A DNA stretch of 50,093 bases, from contig JAHNZQ020000227.1 in NCBI GenBank assembly GCA_019155205.2, positions 1,817,355-1,867,447 of the forward strand. Reading direction: 5' to 3'. This DNA is from Gracilaria vermiculophylla. Taxonomy: Eukaryota > Rhodophyta > Florideophyceae > Gracilariales > Gracilariaceae. A model generated the notes under the pieces. That model had not been told where the DNA came from. It did no database searches and saw only the letters and a list, made by a program, of their open reading frames with translations. Positions 30,885 through 43,300 of the stretch are shown here, one piece after another (within the stretch, counting starts at the first letter, position 1; every line of letters starts with the position of its first letter). A program made the translations under genes and the position numbers.

Positions 30885-32450
30885 AATGCAAGTATCCGGA
30901 GAAAAAGGTGGAAGGTGAAATTGTTTTAAAGAGTGATGGGTATGTGTGCGTGGTTTTTGCTACTCCAACGACCATTGTTCTCGGTTTTGTCTGCAGTATG
31001 TAAGACGACTTTTGCAGAAACAGACACTGAGGTAGCGTCGAAAACTGCCAAACAGGAATGGTCCCTGCTCGTGGCGCTCTCACCTTTAATACGCGTTGAT
31101 TTAACTCGAGAAGTCGGCAACGGTTATCTGCGTTGATGCCCGTTTCTATTGGGGCGGCGTTGCCTACACACGTGCAATAAACAATCTCTGGCTACTACGA
31201 GAATCCGCAGAAAATAAATCCACCTGGATTAAAGCACAATAATGGAAGCTGGCCATCAGACACAAGTGGCACAAGACGTCACCTATACACCTTTTAGAAG
31301 GAGAAGCATGCAAACTAGGCCTTTGTTGGGCGCAGAGATAGCAAAGACATTTTGGCAATCGTCTTCTTGTCTTCATTTACAATCAGGCACTCATTGGAGC
31401 GGTACGTAAAAGACGTAGCAGTGTTAAGAGATTTAATCGAACATGTTGTAGAGTCGCGGCATCACTCTTAGTGGACAACCATGGGCTTGAGCCATTTTAT
31501 GTTCCATCAGCTGCCAGTCCCGCTGATAAAACCTCCTGGGCTTTATGAGCTCGCCCACAAAAGGGTCAAGCCTAACACTCTCAAAAACTGCCGTAATTGT
31601 CTGCAACTTTTTGTCGATTGGTTGAAAACGCTGGACGATTCAGAACGAAACTATTCATCGAAGAAAGAGGTTGATTAGCTCTTTACACGGTATTGTGTCG
31701 AAAGACATGCGGCCGACCCTGATTTGCAATGGGCCCAAGCAGCTCAGCCAAAGGCTGGTCTAGAGTTCTTTTACGCTGAACTAGCTCGAAATGTACCCCT
31801 GTCTTTGCTTAACATTCAGAAGTGGATGAAGACTAAACGAGTCCACCATCATGGGGCTTGTCCGGAGTCAATTGCATATGCCTTGGCGTTTCACCTATTC
31901 CGGCATGGCGAACCGGACATTGGCACTCCACTGTTGCTCCTCTTCGAAGGCTATTTTCAGCTTGGTGATCTTTTAGGTTTATACACAGATAATATCCATA
32001 TCCTGGAGTTTACCACAACAAAGTCGCACTACGCCAGCATGAATATTTCTATTTTGAAGCGAGGGAGAAACGGAACAGTAACAATCGGGCCATATTTTCT
32101 CACGGTTTATTGTCCCGTCTCATAGAAAGGAAGAGACTACTAAGAGAACTTAAACTCTTCGCCATAGCAGGTGCTCGATTTCGAGCTCATCTACGGCGTG
32201 CTACATAACGACTTGGTACTATTTAGGCCGTGACCCCCCCTATGTTGCGTTTTGGTGGTGCCACAACCGATAAACTCTATGGTCGTCTTCCCGACCATGA
32301 AATTAAGAATCGTGGTCGCTGGTACTCCGATAAAAACTTTAAACTTTACATTCAGCCTCACCGCGTGTCTAGTTTTCTAAAATCTCTACTGGAACGTCAG
32401 CGGCTCGATTTTCAGATAGTGGTTACCAGCGCATCAACGTTTTTTTAAGT
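30885..32450 (+). mobile_element. DIRS-like retroelement fragment A (RNase H to recombinase)
   Basis: The left part (30887-31155) aligns with 36022-36285 of fragment B, including the RNase H region, and both share the VPSA-x-x-PAD ending of the RNase H frame. The tyrosine recombinase follows. Gag and RT are absent: the sequence joins abruptly to the gypsy remnant at about 30880. Numerous stops make it dead. Confidence 0.65.
31481..32448 (+). pseudogene. DIRS-like tyrosine recombinase, broken
   Basis: The frame runs from about 31530 (YELAHKRVKPNTLKNC) with one TAG at 31676-31678, then a core-binding/catalytic region with HLFRHGEPDIGTPLLLLF and a helix-like LGDLLGLYTDNI. After a stop at about 32123 it shifts frame. 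It ends in the signature RFGGATTDKLYG, EIKNRGRWYSDKNFKLYIQ (32245-32355), which matches the recombinase pattern GGAT ... GRW-x-S ... Tyr nucleophile in LYI. Such recombinases insert circular cDNA in DIRS/Ngaro/PAT elements. The YR start overlaps the RNase H frame end (GGGCTTTATGAG) in both copies. Confidence 0.65.
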
Positions 32451-33719
32451 TTTGCCATCCTATTGGGCTGGGGGTCGGGAGTTAGTGCAGGCACATAGAC
32501 AGGGACAGGAAGCCTATTAGAAATGGAAAGAAGATAAGCAGATATTTGGGAGCGATGTTGAACTTAGGAATTTTTTAATGGAAAATGGGTTTGACTTAGA
32601 AAATTTATCGCTCATCTCGAAGTCGGTTATAAACAGGTTTTTTGTACAGAATCATTGTTTTCTATGCGAAATCAAAAATAATCGATTTTCGAACTCGGCG
32701 GGAGAAGGCCTAGGACTTTGGAATTTTAATGGAACTTCTCGGGTTCTCCAGGTTGGCTATTCGGGGGGACTCTGGGACTTTGTAATTTTTCTGCGGGGTC
32801 ACTTTCAGTTTTAAATGATTTTTTGAACAGTTCCAAAAAATTCTGTTTCTAATCCGAAAATTCTGAATTTCGGACTCTAATGAATTATTTGGGGTCCGAG
32901 GGTAGTCAACTGGAGGATGGGGTTTCTGGGGATGGCTTTGCTTCCATGGGACCATCTGAAACTAAGCACTCGCACAGTGCTCCGCGTGAATATATTTTCG
33001 AGCAATATCAGAATTTTTCGGAAGCTTTTGATGTTTTCTGTGTTTTCTTGATATTCGGGAAAGAAAATTAGTCTTCTTTCTGTTCGAAGTCCCGAAGCTA
33101 TTAAACGGCGGAAAACATATTTTTTTATGGTTTTCTGTGCAGTAATAGGAATGTTTGATGCGTTTCGAATTTTTCTGTTTTTTCTTAATAACCGGGATAG
33201 GAAATTTTTTTTTCTCTGTGGGTGATTCCTAGGAGAGAGACTGTGTCTGATTATTTTGTGTCTATTGCTTGCTGATTGTTTGTGATTGTGTCTGTTCGCT
33301 TGGCGAGGATTCTCTGTCAGGATTGTTTCTCTCATCCAATTGGATGGGCATAGCCACGTGAACAAATGGCCACGTTGCCACATTACAAGAAAGACTTGGT
33401 GATTTGTTCGCAAGATGCAATATCCGACCAGTTCCAACTAGAGTTATGGTCTACCGTTTTAACGGATACGAGGCCTTGACCTAGTTGCACTTGTATTGGG
33501 GTCAGAGGACGGTTGAACCTTTTTAGGTTACGGGTTCAGTCGAGAGCAGCACTTCTAAATGCGCAAGCCTCTTCTGTGGGTTAAAATAGCCTCCTGAATG
33601 ATTTGGGTCGACCGTTCAGAGGAGAAGCGACCTGCTAATTTAAAAGAAAACACTTTTTCCTCTTCCTTGGCGAAAGCTTTTAAAGACCAAGGAAACGGTG
33701 CCCTGAAATTGTTCAGGCA
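32451..33719. other. Spacer between DIRS-like fragments
   Basis: AT-rich, with direct runs of T and several GAATTTTT/ATTTTTCTG words; no domain recognised in the frames present (such as 32877-33437 on -). It may contain 3' and 5' terminal repeats of the DIRS-like elements, but I could not pair them by eye. Confidence 0.35.
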
Positions 33720-34740
33720 TAGATTCTGAGACAGATCTTCTGAATATCTTTGGAAGAGAGCAAATAACAAAAAAAACTTTGATTGATGCTCTCAGAAAGG
33801 AATTGACGGGAATATCGCCAGAAGGTAATGATGACACCCTCCTGCGGGCGGTACAAGACGGAACATATCCATTCTCTGTTACAGATAAGGACAACCGAGC
33901 CAGAAAGGTTCTTGCGGAAAGTCGGTTAAAGCGACTTGAGAGCTCAGACGAAGAGTCAGAGAGTGGGGACGAGTATTCGGATGACTCTGAGGCGGACGAG
34001 CCTCTTGCACCGCTAAATGAAGGGGATCGTTTTGAATTGCTCTAGTCAAAACTTTCTGTATTGCAAGAAAGACACACAAAATTTCTTAAAGAACAGGAGG
34101 AACTTGAAGGTAAGATAAGACAGCTTCAGGGAAAGAAGCGTTCTGGCCACGGAAAGAAGCGTCCTGGAGCTCGCGATCTTGCCGTTGATCTTGATCGAGC
34201 TTTAGCCGAGGGAGGAATAAACCCCTTTGATCATGGCTACGGCTCATCGGGATCAGAGACGGAGGCCGATGCAGAGCTGGTACTGAGAAATAGCAAGAAG
34301 TCTAACAAGAATTTTTTTCGGCCCGACCTTTCCCGGACCAGTCCTTAATTGTAGACCAGCTACTAGGAGAGAATATGCTCCAGAAAGCTCTCACACATTA
34401 TCCGACGGTTTCAGCGTGGGTAGAGGCTCTTCAGCTCAACTATATTCGGGATATCCGAGAGAGTGCTTGCCTCGCGAAAATAGTAGACTGTGTTATAGAT
34501 TCGGTTGGAGTTTTAAAAGCCTGACGCGAACTATCAGTTGAAGTCGCCCTCCACTGTTTGACAGCTGTTGTAATGGCAGATAATTTGGGCACGTGGGATG
34601 CAGCCAGAGAGTTGGAAGATGATAACGACGATTAGCTGCCAGAGGTATATCGTCGAAAGCTGCTCAAGTCGGCTAAATCACGTCGTGCGCTTGGAGACCG
34701 CTCCCGAAACTCTGTCCGGCAAGGCGGGGAAGCGAAGTAG
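33720..34740 (+). pseudogene. Gag-like protein of DIRS-like element, broken
   Basis: Starting near LLNIFGREQITKK and passing through KELTGISPEGNDD, an acidic Ser/Glu/Asp stretch (about 33940-34010) and a Lys-rich coiled region (HTKFLKEQEELEGKIRQL), then a GHGKKRPG linker. It shifts to the next frame at about 34340 and goes on with LLGENMLQKALTHYP and helical sequence. Stops occur at 34043, about 34522, 34633 and 34738. The true start is not defined: the longest open frame begins at a TTG. Assignment as gag is from position, charge pattern and coiled-coil, not from a recognised domain. Confidence 0.5.
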
Positions 34741-34794
34741 GAGGGCTGTTCTCTGTTTATAAACACGATAAAAATTATCACTTTAATTTGCACG

Positions 34795-36680
34795 ATGATT
34801 AAGCGGGATATGCTTCCCGTACAGTGGGTTATTCCATGTGGGAGCCGGCATAAGCAAGGGAGTAACAAGCGAAAAAGGCAACGTTACGTAAAAAGGATGT
34901 TGCTGGACTCCGTTTTGTGTACCCTTGTGGCTGGGATTCATGTGCTCTATGCTGGGCATGTCATCCAGCAGTCACTGGTTTCTGGTGAGAGAAACGGTGT
35001 TCAAAGGCTTGCTGCTATCGTCTTGCCAAGCGTCGGGGAGGAAGCGTTCCGCCGAAAATATTTCGATGCGGGGGTCTCCGTCGTAGAGAAAGACATAATA
35101 TTTTTTAATGAAAGTCACACCTGGGAATCGGTCAACCCGGACTTGGTGTCACTGCCGATTGAAGGCTTGGCAGCGTCCACCGATGTCTTGGGACTTTAAC
35201 CCGAAAACATTCGTACGCAATATGGGTCGGAAGACCTGCTGGTCAGAGATAAGAAAAATAGGAAGCCACCCCATTAGGTATTTTGCGGTGTCGAGGAAAG
35301 CAATTATACCTTGCTTGTCAAAAATCGAGAAAGAGTTGAAATAATTTCGATGGAAAGGGAACAAGCAGAAACTACGAATGAGGTCTTTGCTGTCTCCAAA
35401 AAAGAGAAAGTCGTTCAGCGCCTGATGAATGACGCTCGGAATGCCAATATGTCTTTTCTAACCACGCCAGAGGCTAATTTAACTAATCCGGGGCACTTAG
35501 CAAAACTATATTTGTCGCAAAGAAAAAAGTTAAACGATGAGAAAATCAATATGGATAACCAGTATCACTGAATGAAGATGCGAAAATGGTCAAGAAGGTT
35601 CTTGGGTCTGCCTAGAATTATTTCAAACTATTCGCAGACATACCTTGTGATATGCTCAATGCCATTGGGATGGTCGCACTCTGTTTTTATTGCGCAGAGC
35701 GTACACAGACATCTGCTTTGGTGGGCTGGGATGGAAGAGCATGACTGGATTACAAACGTGACGGAAATTACGACTTCCAGTTTGGGGCGTATGTAAATGA
35801 CTATTTTTCTTTGTGGACGAGCATGCATATAGGAATAGAAAATCTGAAAGCGGTTGTTGGCGAGTCCAGAAAAAATAACCTGCCCTCAAAAACACAAAAA
35901 CTTGCGTGGCCTGAGCACCGTAGGGTGCTATACGGAGGTATTGGGTATCGAAGTACACCGCTCTGAGTTATTGCTGCCCGACGCAGTAAAGTTGGGCAAA
36001 TAGATGGTGACGACAAAAGTAAGTATGCAGAGGCGAAGGTGGAAGGTGAAAATGTGAAAGATAGTGTTAGGCAGGTGGGCGTTGTTCCTGCTACTCCAGA
36101 GGCCATTATTCTCAGTTTTGTCCGCAGTATATAAGTTGAGTCTAGCAGAAACACACACTATGATAGCGTCAAAAACTGCCAAATAGGAAGTGTCTCTGCT
36201 TGTGGCTCTTTCACCTTTAATACTCGGTGATTTAATTCCACAGGTCTTGGCGACGATTATCTGCGTTGATGTCAGTTTCTGGGGTGGGGGCATTGTTTAT
36301 ACCAATGCAACCAACCCCCGTCGGTCACTGCGAGAATCCGCAGAAAAGAAAGCTAAATGGATCGAAACTCATTCATGGATACTTGCCATCAGACACAAGC
36401 GGCATAAAACTTCCCCTAAACACCTTTTCGAGGGGGAAGCATGCATACTCGGCCTTCGTGGGTCACAAAGACAACAGAATCAATTTGGTAAACGTCTCAT
36501 TGTCTTCGAAGACAATCAGGCGCTCATCGGAGCGATAAGAAAGTGGAGTAACAGTGTTAATCGATTTAATTGAATATGTCTCAGAGTCGCGGCTATACTC
36601 TTAGTGGGCAATCTTGGGCTGGACCTAATTTATGTGCCATCAGCGATACATCCTGCTGATGAACCCTCACGGGCTTTATG
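34795..36680 (+). pseudogene. RT/RNase H of DIRS-like element, broken
   Basis: One frame holds KMGLD-type basic sequence at the start, then RT segments: VFAVSKKEKVVQRLMNDARNAN (35370-35440, the PKK...LI-x-DAR region), and GWSHSVFIAQSVHRHLL (about 35668-35720, where DIRS-type RTs have P-x-GWS-x-SV). The RNase H region starts at about 36250 with IICVDVSFWGGGIV (first catalytic Asp), RESAEKKAKWIE (Glu) and VFEDNQALIGAI (Asp), ending VPSAIHPADEPSRAL and a TGA. In-frame stops include 35197, about 35275 and 35569, and the RT YxDD box falls in a damaged segment. Replicates by reverse transcription in living relatives. Confidence 0.6.
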
Positions 36681-36751
36681 AGCCCGCCTTCAAAAGAGTA
36701 AAGCCTTGCACTCTTACAAATCGGCTGAAACCTAAACCCTTCACCCCAAGT

Positions 36752-37538
36752 GCTGTGCAAATAGATAAGACCACCCCCATAATGAAGCAATAGACTCAAC
36801 CTGGTTGAAGTTTTATTGAAACAATGATGCAGCGTGAAAACAGATAAATAACGAACACTGACGCAGTCAACAAAATGCTAAAAACCCCATGTAACAATAT
36901 AACAAAAAAATAGTAGCTGTGCAAAAAGATAAGTCCACTTTATCTAGACGTTCATAATTTTATAGTGAACGGTTTTTTTTTTCTCGTACAAGTTCCCATA
37001 TGTGAAACAGGTTTACCAACACTACGTAACAAACTTTAGAACCGAAAGTGAACTTCACAATGGAAAAACGTAATCCACTTCCTGAAGAAGGAAAAGGAAA
37101 ATATTCAGCATTATTTACAGACGGTGGCAGCTCAAGAGATATTTTTAGGGCTATCAGGAGGTCTATAACAATTTTTCACAACTATCATAAGCACCAAAAA
37201 AACTACGTAAAGTAGAAAAGCCCCGAAAGGCCGAAAACGTTCCCACAGCAATGACTCGCCGCGTGAGACGTCTAACTGCCAGGACTTCAAACTCCTCTAG
37301 TTCTATTCGGTAAGCTTTACAATTACCTTTCAGCCATTCTACTGTTTTCCAAACTTTGAATCTAAACCCTGATGTTTGTCTACGAGAAGAAGAAATGCTC
37401 TCCATTGTTTACAGGTAAGCATAAAAAATGCAGATTGGAATGGGCTCGATAATATGGGACGCTAACGGATGATGAATGCTCTACAGTTATTTTTAGTGAC
37501 GACAAGAAGTTCAAATTGGATGCCCACGGTGGCTCACA
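36752..37538 (+). mobile_element. Tc1-like transposon, family 2, left part
   Basis: Its end shows the repeat gctgtgcaaatagataagac (36752) and again gctgtgcaaaaagataagtc (36916), 164 bp apart, the IR/DR layout. The transposase starts at ATG 37060. The copy stops inside the catalytic domain at about 37538 (cacggtggctcaca), where unrelated DNA begins. Confidence 0.65.
37060..37538 (+). pseudogene. Tc1-like transposase, family 2, N-terminal part
   Basis: MEKRNPLPEEGKGKYSALF opens the DNA-binding domain (helix-turn-helix with RDIFRAIRRSITIFHNY). A stop follows at about 37213 and the rest reads in alternate frames, including a NPDVCLREEE-like scrap and the first catalytic motif IFSDDKKFKLDAHGG (37483-37530), whose KL-D-HGG gives the first Asp. 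The second Asp and the Glu are missing. Confidence 0.6.
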
Positions 37539-37665
37539 GTCTTGAAGGTCAGAAGGGCAAGGGTTGGTTGGAAAGATGTTCAAAATGTTCGCCAGCTCTA
37601 GCTTGGATTTAATTCGAGGTGCCTCATCCACGACTTATACAGTGGCTCACTCCCACCGACAATCA
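37539..37665. repeat. Segment shared with 45505-45631
   Basis: About 115 bp here align with 45515-45625, including gccagctctagcttggat and acagtggctca. It separates the Tc1 left part from the pogo-like element. In the second place it is adjacent to the copia LTR. Because it precedes the CAGT-type start of the pogo-like element it may be that element's flank, or part of the copia leader; the window does not decide. Confidence 0.5.
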
Positions 37666-37943
37666 TCAGGTTGACTAAATATGGGTCAGTACCGAAATCT
37701 GGGTCGGTTTGACCATTAAATTTACCCAGTTTTGCAAAGCTCAGCCTACCGCTAGATCCGAAAACTCCTGTAGCTCAAAAACGGCTCTTATGATTTCAAA
37801 TCTAAGCCCGCCATCAGATTTGGCGCTCTTTGTTTCATCAAATGTCGACATGTCGTCTCCTTCACCAATGTCGATGCCGGCCCACACGACTCTCAATACC
37901 ACCTATCCAAATCGGTCCCGTGCCTGACCGGTTAGTAACCGCA

Positions 37944-39650
37944 ATGCCTCAAAGGCGCATCCTCGCCACAAAACAACGCCATTCTCGCAATGAATATGCA
38001 AGAGCCTTAACTGAGCTCCGAAGTTCGGGGATATCACTCCGAAAATGCGCACTGAAGCATCAACTGCCACACTCATCCCTGCAGAGACTGAATACGAGAC
38101 ACCTTCTTAACAAACCACAACAGAAAAGAGGACTCAAACCACATTTCACCGAAGCAGAAGAAAGCATGATCAAAGAGGCTGTTTTGTCTTTCTCCCATCG
38201 CGGAACCCCATTGTCACGAAACTGTCTCAAAGAATTGGTACAACATTACGTGCAGTCATTACCGGCTCACCGTAGATCAAAACTGAATTTTCACAACAAC
38301 AAACCAGGCGATGGCTTTGTTCGGAACTTCTTGAGGCGACATCCAGAATTTTCTCTCAAACGAAGATCGCAGATAGAAAAGTCTCGTCAACTTGCGATTT
38401 CACCAACAAATCTAGCGAAACATTTTGCCAGGCTCGAACAGATCTTCAAAGAATTCAAGATTCAGAGCCCCGACCAAGTCTTCAACATTGACGAAAGTGG
38501 CTTTTTTACCCGAACAGCGGCACATTCTCGTGCTAAATCGTTATTCGATTCGAAGGGCCGAAGCAATTCTGTGGAGTTGAAGTGGTCTTCAAACGCTGAT
38601 CATGTTACAATGATGCCAGTTATTTTGGTAGACGGAAGAGAATGGAGCCCTCTTGCAGTCCTGCCAGAAAAGCAGGCAAAACACCGAAGAAGAGTGGACG
38701 GAACAACGGAGACGCCATCAAAATACTTACCACCCACCGCCCATGGCGGGTATAGAGAGAAAGCAGGGGTTGATACCGAAATATTCTACCAAAGGAGAAA
38801 GACGTTTGTGAACGAAACGGCACAGCTCAGACAAGAACGCAAGGATATCGTGCTCGCATTAGATGGATACGGCGCGCACTGTTCCTTTAAGGTATTGCAG
38901 CTCTTCAAGGAAAGTCACATAGTAGTCGTCGGCTTACCAGCGCACACAAGCCACCGCACATAACCGTTAGGCTTTTCCATTTTCTCTCCATACAAGACCG
39001 CCTTTCGGAATGAGCTGAACAAGCGTACGCTGTTTGCGGGAGACGATACTAAGAACGATGTGTATACATTTTGCGAGTTGCTCATGCGATCATACAACCA
39101 GGCGCTTACGTTTTAGAACATCCTCAGCGGGTTTCGCACTTGCGGGTTATGTGAAAGTGAGTGTGGAGGAGTCCACGCCGGTGTTATCAACGCAACAGAT
39201 ATTACGAACTGGGAGAGTGCTGCGTCACAATCGGCCGCGTTTTCCATCTATTGGGAGCTTGTACAGTCGTTTTCATCTTGCTCAAACCTTTTGCGAAGCG
39301 ATGGAGAGGTGTTAGTTAATGGAACGGTAAACACGACGAGTGGATTGCTGCTGACGGAAAATGCTATGTTTACCGCGTTGAAAACTCGGGAAATGCGTCG
39401 CGTCAAAGCGGAAAGAGAAAAATCTGAAAGAGCTTTGCAGGCAGAAACGAATCGTCTGCAAAAGCAGTGCGAGCTGGCGAAGAAGCAGTGTGAGCGTATG
39501 CGAGTTGAGCCCGAGAAGCGAGCTCACCAGGTCTGGATGTCAAAGCGAGGTGAGCGTAATAAGAGTTTTGCGGCGAATCGAAGCGCTCGTCGCGATGCAG
39601 GGAGGTTTCGGGTCTGTTTAGGCGCTGCGGATACCTTGATGACCCATTAA
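37944..39650 (+). pseudogene. Pogo/Tigger-like DDE transposase, two in-frame stops
   Basis: One uninterrupted reading frame carries the whole protein apart from TAA at 38961 and TAG at 39114. From Met 37944: a Psq/CENP-B-type DNA-binding region (EYARALTELRSSGISLRKCA, then a second helical half with FVRNFLRRHPEFSLKRRS), and the DDE_1 catalytic domain with first Asp in FNIDESGF (residue 183) and second Asp in LALDGYGAHCS (residue 307). Then come VVGLPAHTSHRT and, past the first stop, PLGFSIFSPYKTAFRNEL and KNDVYTF with the likely third acidic residue. A Lys/Glu/Gln-rich coiled C-terminus ends at 39650. The longest open frame starts at TTG 37830; ATG 37944 or 37842 is the plausible start. The element probably starts at acagtggctc (37639); I found no matching right end. 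Confidence 0.75.
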
Positions 39651-39914
39651 AAGTCGGCGTATTTTGGCATCTGGTCACGGCGCTTTTGACCCAGTTTTAG
39701 TGCGTAATTGAGTTCCTTGAGGACATTGAGATCGTTGCATTTCGACTCAATGTATGGACGTTAATGGTCATATTAGGGTGATTGGAGTAGAATGGGCGTT
39801 AGATACTCCATTCGGGGACATGTGGAAGAAGCTAGAGAGTCTGTTGTAGACTCGCTGCTTGTATTGTTTTTAAATCTTTGAAACTGACCCATGCTTTAGT
39901 ACATTATGATAAGT
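39651..39914. other. Short non-coding tail before copia LTR
   Basis: About 260 bp after the pogo-like stop. I looked for an inverted copy of the cagtggctc end and did not find one, so the pogo element is either truncated or its right end has diverged. Confidence 0.4.
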
Positions 39915-40352
39915 TGCATCAGAAATTAAAAGACAAAGGCGAGACCCTTAATACTATCAATCATATTTTAACATGACATAAATGTACTGGACATAATTCA
40001 AAAATGCTTACTACAGCAAGGCATAACGAGGGATGACAGTTCCGTACACTCACGAGGCCATGACAACGCACAATTTCGCTCAACCACCATACACACTCGA
40101 TATTCCTCCACCACTCGTGTCCATACAGCAATGTGTATGTATAGTTACCATGACGAGGCATATTACAACAGACCATATCTGGTGTATATTAAGCTGAGTT
40201 TGCAATGTGTACACCCGGAAACCATATGGTAGTGAACAACGTGCCAAATAGCAGAGCTGCACACTTGTAACACACAGAGTCAACATCCAACACTGGCCAT
40301 GGTCCGCCGGAACATTTGGTTGTCAGTGACAGCACAGGCACTTCATCCAACA
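39915..40352 (-). mobile_element. Copia element 3' LTR
   Basis: 438 bp, aligned with 45632-46149. On the minus strand it starts TGTTGGATGAAG, just after a polypurine tract, and ends TGATGCA. It carries many small differences from the other LTR, so the insertion is old. Confidence 0.75.
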
Positions 40353-40362
40353 CCCCCTCTCT
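40353..40362 (-). other. Polypurine tract of copia element
   Basis: Reads AGAGAGGGGG on the minus strand immediately before the LTR start, the usual plus-strand priming site of LTR retroelements. It follows the RNase H end by about 10 bases. Confidence 0.65.
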
Positions 40363-40372
40363 GTCACTGACT

Positions 40373-43300
40373 TCAAACGTCTAGGGGCATCAGGCCACTC
40401 TCACCTCGGAACTTCCCCAGCTTCATATGACTAAGTGGTTTTGTCATCATGTCAGCAACCTTACTCTCAGTCGGGCAGTACTGCAACTCATTGGAATTGT
40501 CCTGCAAAGCCTCTTTGGTGAAGTGAAAGCGAATATCAATATGTTTGGTTCGCTTGTTCACATCTCCATTCCGAGCGAGGTCAATGCAACCCTGGTTCTC
40601 CACATACACAGTACACAGTAGTAGGTTCAAATAATAACTTCACGGACTTGCCTACATGCATACCGCTTGCATTGCCGATGCCATTCCATAGTCGCCTAAG
40701 CCAGATCGCCTCCTCGGTCCCAGAACACAGACTCACATACTCAGCTTCAGCAATGAAAAGTGCAACTACTTCCTGCTGGCGCGAGCTCCAATACACCGCA
40801 ACACCGCACATCATGAACACTTCTCCACTGGTGGACTTGCGACTAGTGCTATCACCTGCCAGATCAGAGTCCACGTACCTATGAAGCTGAGTATCTGCAA
40901 TAGAGCCATATGTGAGTCCAAAGGAGGAAGTGCCGTTGAGGTACCGTATGACGCGGTTCAGTGCCTTCCCGTGAATCTCTGAGTGTTTCTCGACATACTT
41001 TGCGAGTCTAGATACAGCAAATGATATGTCTGTTCGAGTTCCCACACAGAAATACATAAGGCAGCCAATCATTTGACGATATGGGATGTACATCAGAAGC
41101 TCGTCAACAACGCTGAGGTTCCCACCGGAGTCCACGTGAGTGTCAACTGGCTTCAACTATAGCATTCCGAACCGTTCCAGAACCTTGCGCGTGTATGCTG
41201 ACTGTGTCAAATACAACAGTCTCTTATGTCGAGCACGTCGGATCTCGCACCCAGGTACAATTCGCGCATAATTGAGGTCCTTCATGCGGAAACGTTTTGG
41301 ACATCTCTGCCTTGACGCAATTTATTGTCTCCATACCCGGACTCGAAATAAGCAAGTCGTCCATATACAGATCAATGATCACAATCATTCCCGGTACGAT
41401 TCCGGTGTACACACATTCGTCGGCATCGTTGGGCGTCAGATTTATCTCTTGCACAACGAACGATTATATCTTCGAATGCCATTGACTGGGTGCTTGACGC
41501 AACCCATAGATGGCCTTTTTCAAGCGACATACAAGCTGCTCGTTCTCTGCCTGGATGAATCCTTCCGTCTGCTCCATGTACACAGTTTCCTCGAGGTCAC
41601 CATTTAAGAATGCAGTTTTGGCGTCCATTTGGTGTAAATGGTAATCCTCGACTGCAGCTATGGACAAAATCATTCTCACAGACGTGAATTTGACCACTGG
41701 TGCACAAGTCTCAGAGACGTCCACACCTTCGATTTGCAGAAAACCTCTAACAACCCTGCGGACCTTGTAACAAACTGTTGGTTTACCATTGGTATCCGGC
41801 TCATACTTTTGCACAGACACCCACATGCACGATATCACGTTGCAGTCTGCTGGTCTCGGCACGAGCTCCCATATGTCATGCTCCATCGACGACTCATACT
41901 CGCTGTGCATTGCTTTCGTCCACGCCTTGCAATCAGGCCGTGAAACTGCATCCTGATGCAACACAGGAATGTCATCACTGGCTGTGAGTAGAGCAGTTGC
42001 ACGCCACCAGGACGAAGTCGGCTTTCGCACACGAGTAAACCTACGCAATGGCATTAGCTGTTGCACATCACGAGCATCTTCTGGAATGTCGGTGGAGTGA
42101 TCGGGACCACTTTCTGGGATCCCATCTGAAAGTGTGACCGTGTCACTATTCTCAGTAACGCCTACAACTGGTGGTTGAAAAGTGAAGGTTTGATCATACT
42201 TGGACTTTACCGGGATTTCCATCTCGGCGTCTTCATCTTCACAATTATCAGTACTCTCATCTGAGTCATTGGGTTCATAAAACTGTGTCTCTTGACACAG
42301 CAATGTTCCTCTTTTGCTCATCCAACAGATTATAGCCACGCGATCCAGCAGTGTACCCAATGAAAATTGCCTGTAGGGCACGGTCCTCCAGCTTCTTCAG
42401 CTTGTGGTCCACCACCTTGTACCATCACTTGCTCCCGAATACACAAAGATTGCTCATGTTAGGCTTTTGTCCACGCCACAACTCATATGTGATCACGGTA
42501 TTGGGCAATGCCCTACACGTCACTCGGGTAAGCACGTACACCGCAACATTCAGTGCTTCTGCCATGAAGCTTTTGGGTAGTTTTTTGTTACAAAGCATTG
42601 GCATGACCAAATCTATGAGTGTGCGTTTAAACCTTTCGGCGAGCCCGTTCTGGTGCGGATTCTAAGCCAGAGTGCGCTGATGTTCAATACCGTGTAACTC
42701 AAGTTCTTTGGAAAATTTGTTTCAAATGTACTCACCACCATTTTCCGTTCGTAGCGCACGAAGAACGCACTTATTGGCGGTAATGGTTTGGACTTAAGTA
42801 CCAATTTGGTTTTGAAGAAACTTGAGACATTTTACGAACATCTGGAACGCCTCACTCTTGGTCTTGAGCATGTACAGGAAGCAGAACCGGCTGTATTCGT
42901 CGATAAATGTGACAAAGTAGCGCCATCCTCCTAGGGAACCCACCTCCACTGGACCAGAAATGTTCGAGTGAACAAGGTCCAGCAGCTTGGTTGCGTGCTC
43001 TCCCCCTTGCTTGGGAGTCGCAGCGCGAGTAGAATAGCCTACAACGCAATAGTCACATACATCCTGATTCTGTGCCACATTCACACTCAGCTCTGACACA
43101 ACGCCCTCGCGAGCCATTTGCTTGATGTTACAAACATTCACGTGAGCCATACGAGCATGCCAGATTGACAGGTCGGATACTAGTGCGCTGTCCGGATCAG
43201 CAAGTTGTGAAACTGCGGTACAGAGGTAGTAAAGGCCTTTCACACGGCGTCGTTGTGCAATCAGAGCAGAGCCCCTGCACACACACACCTTGTGCTTGTC

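Larger units (their letters stand above)
33720..36745 (+). mobile_element. DIRS-like retroelement fragment B (gag, RT, RNase H)
   Basis: A larger copy of the same type as fragment A, reading rightward. It has a gag-like region (33720-34740), reverse transcriptase (about 34795-35960) and RNase H (about 36000-36680). It continues into the first codons of the recombinase (YEPAFKRVKPCTL, about 36679-36720) before stopping at a Tc1 end at about 36750. Most of the RT/RNase H lies in a single frame with a few stop codons. Confidence 0.65.
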
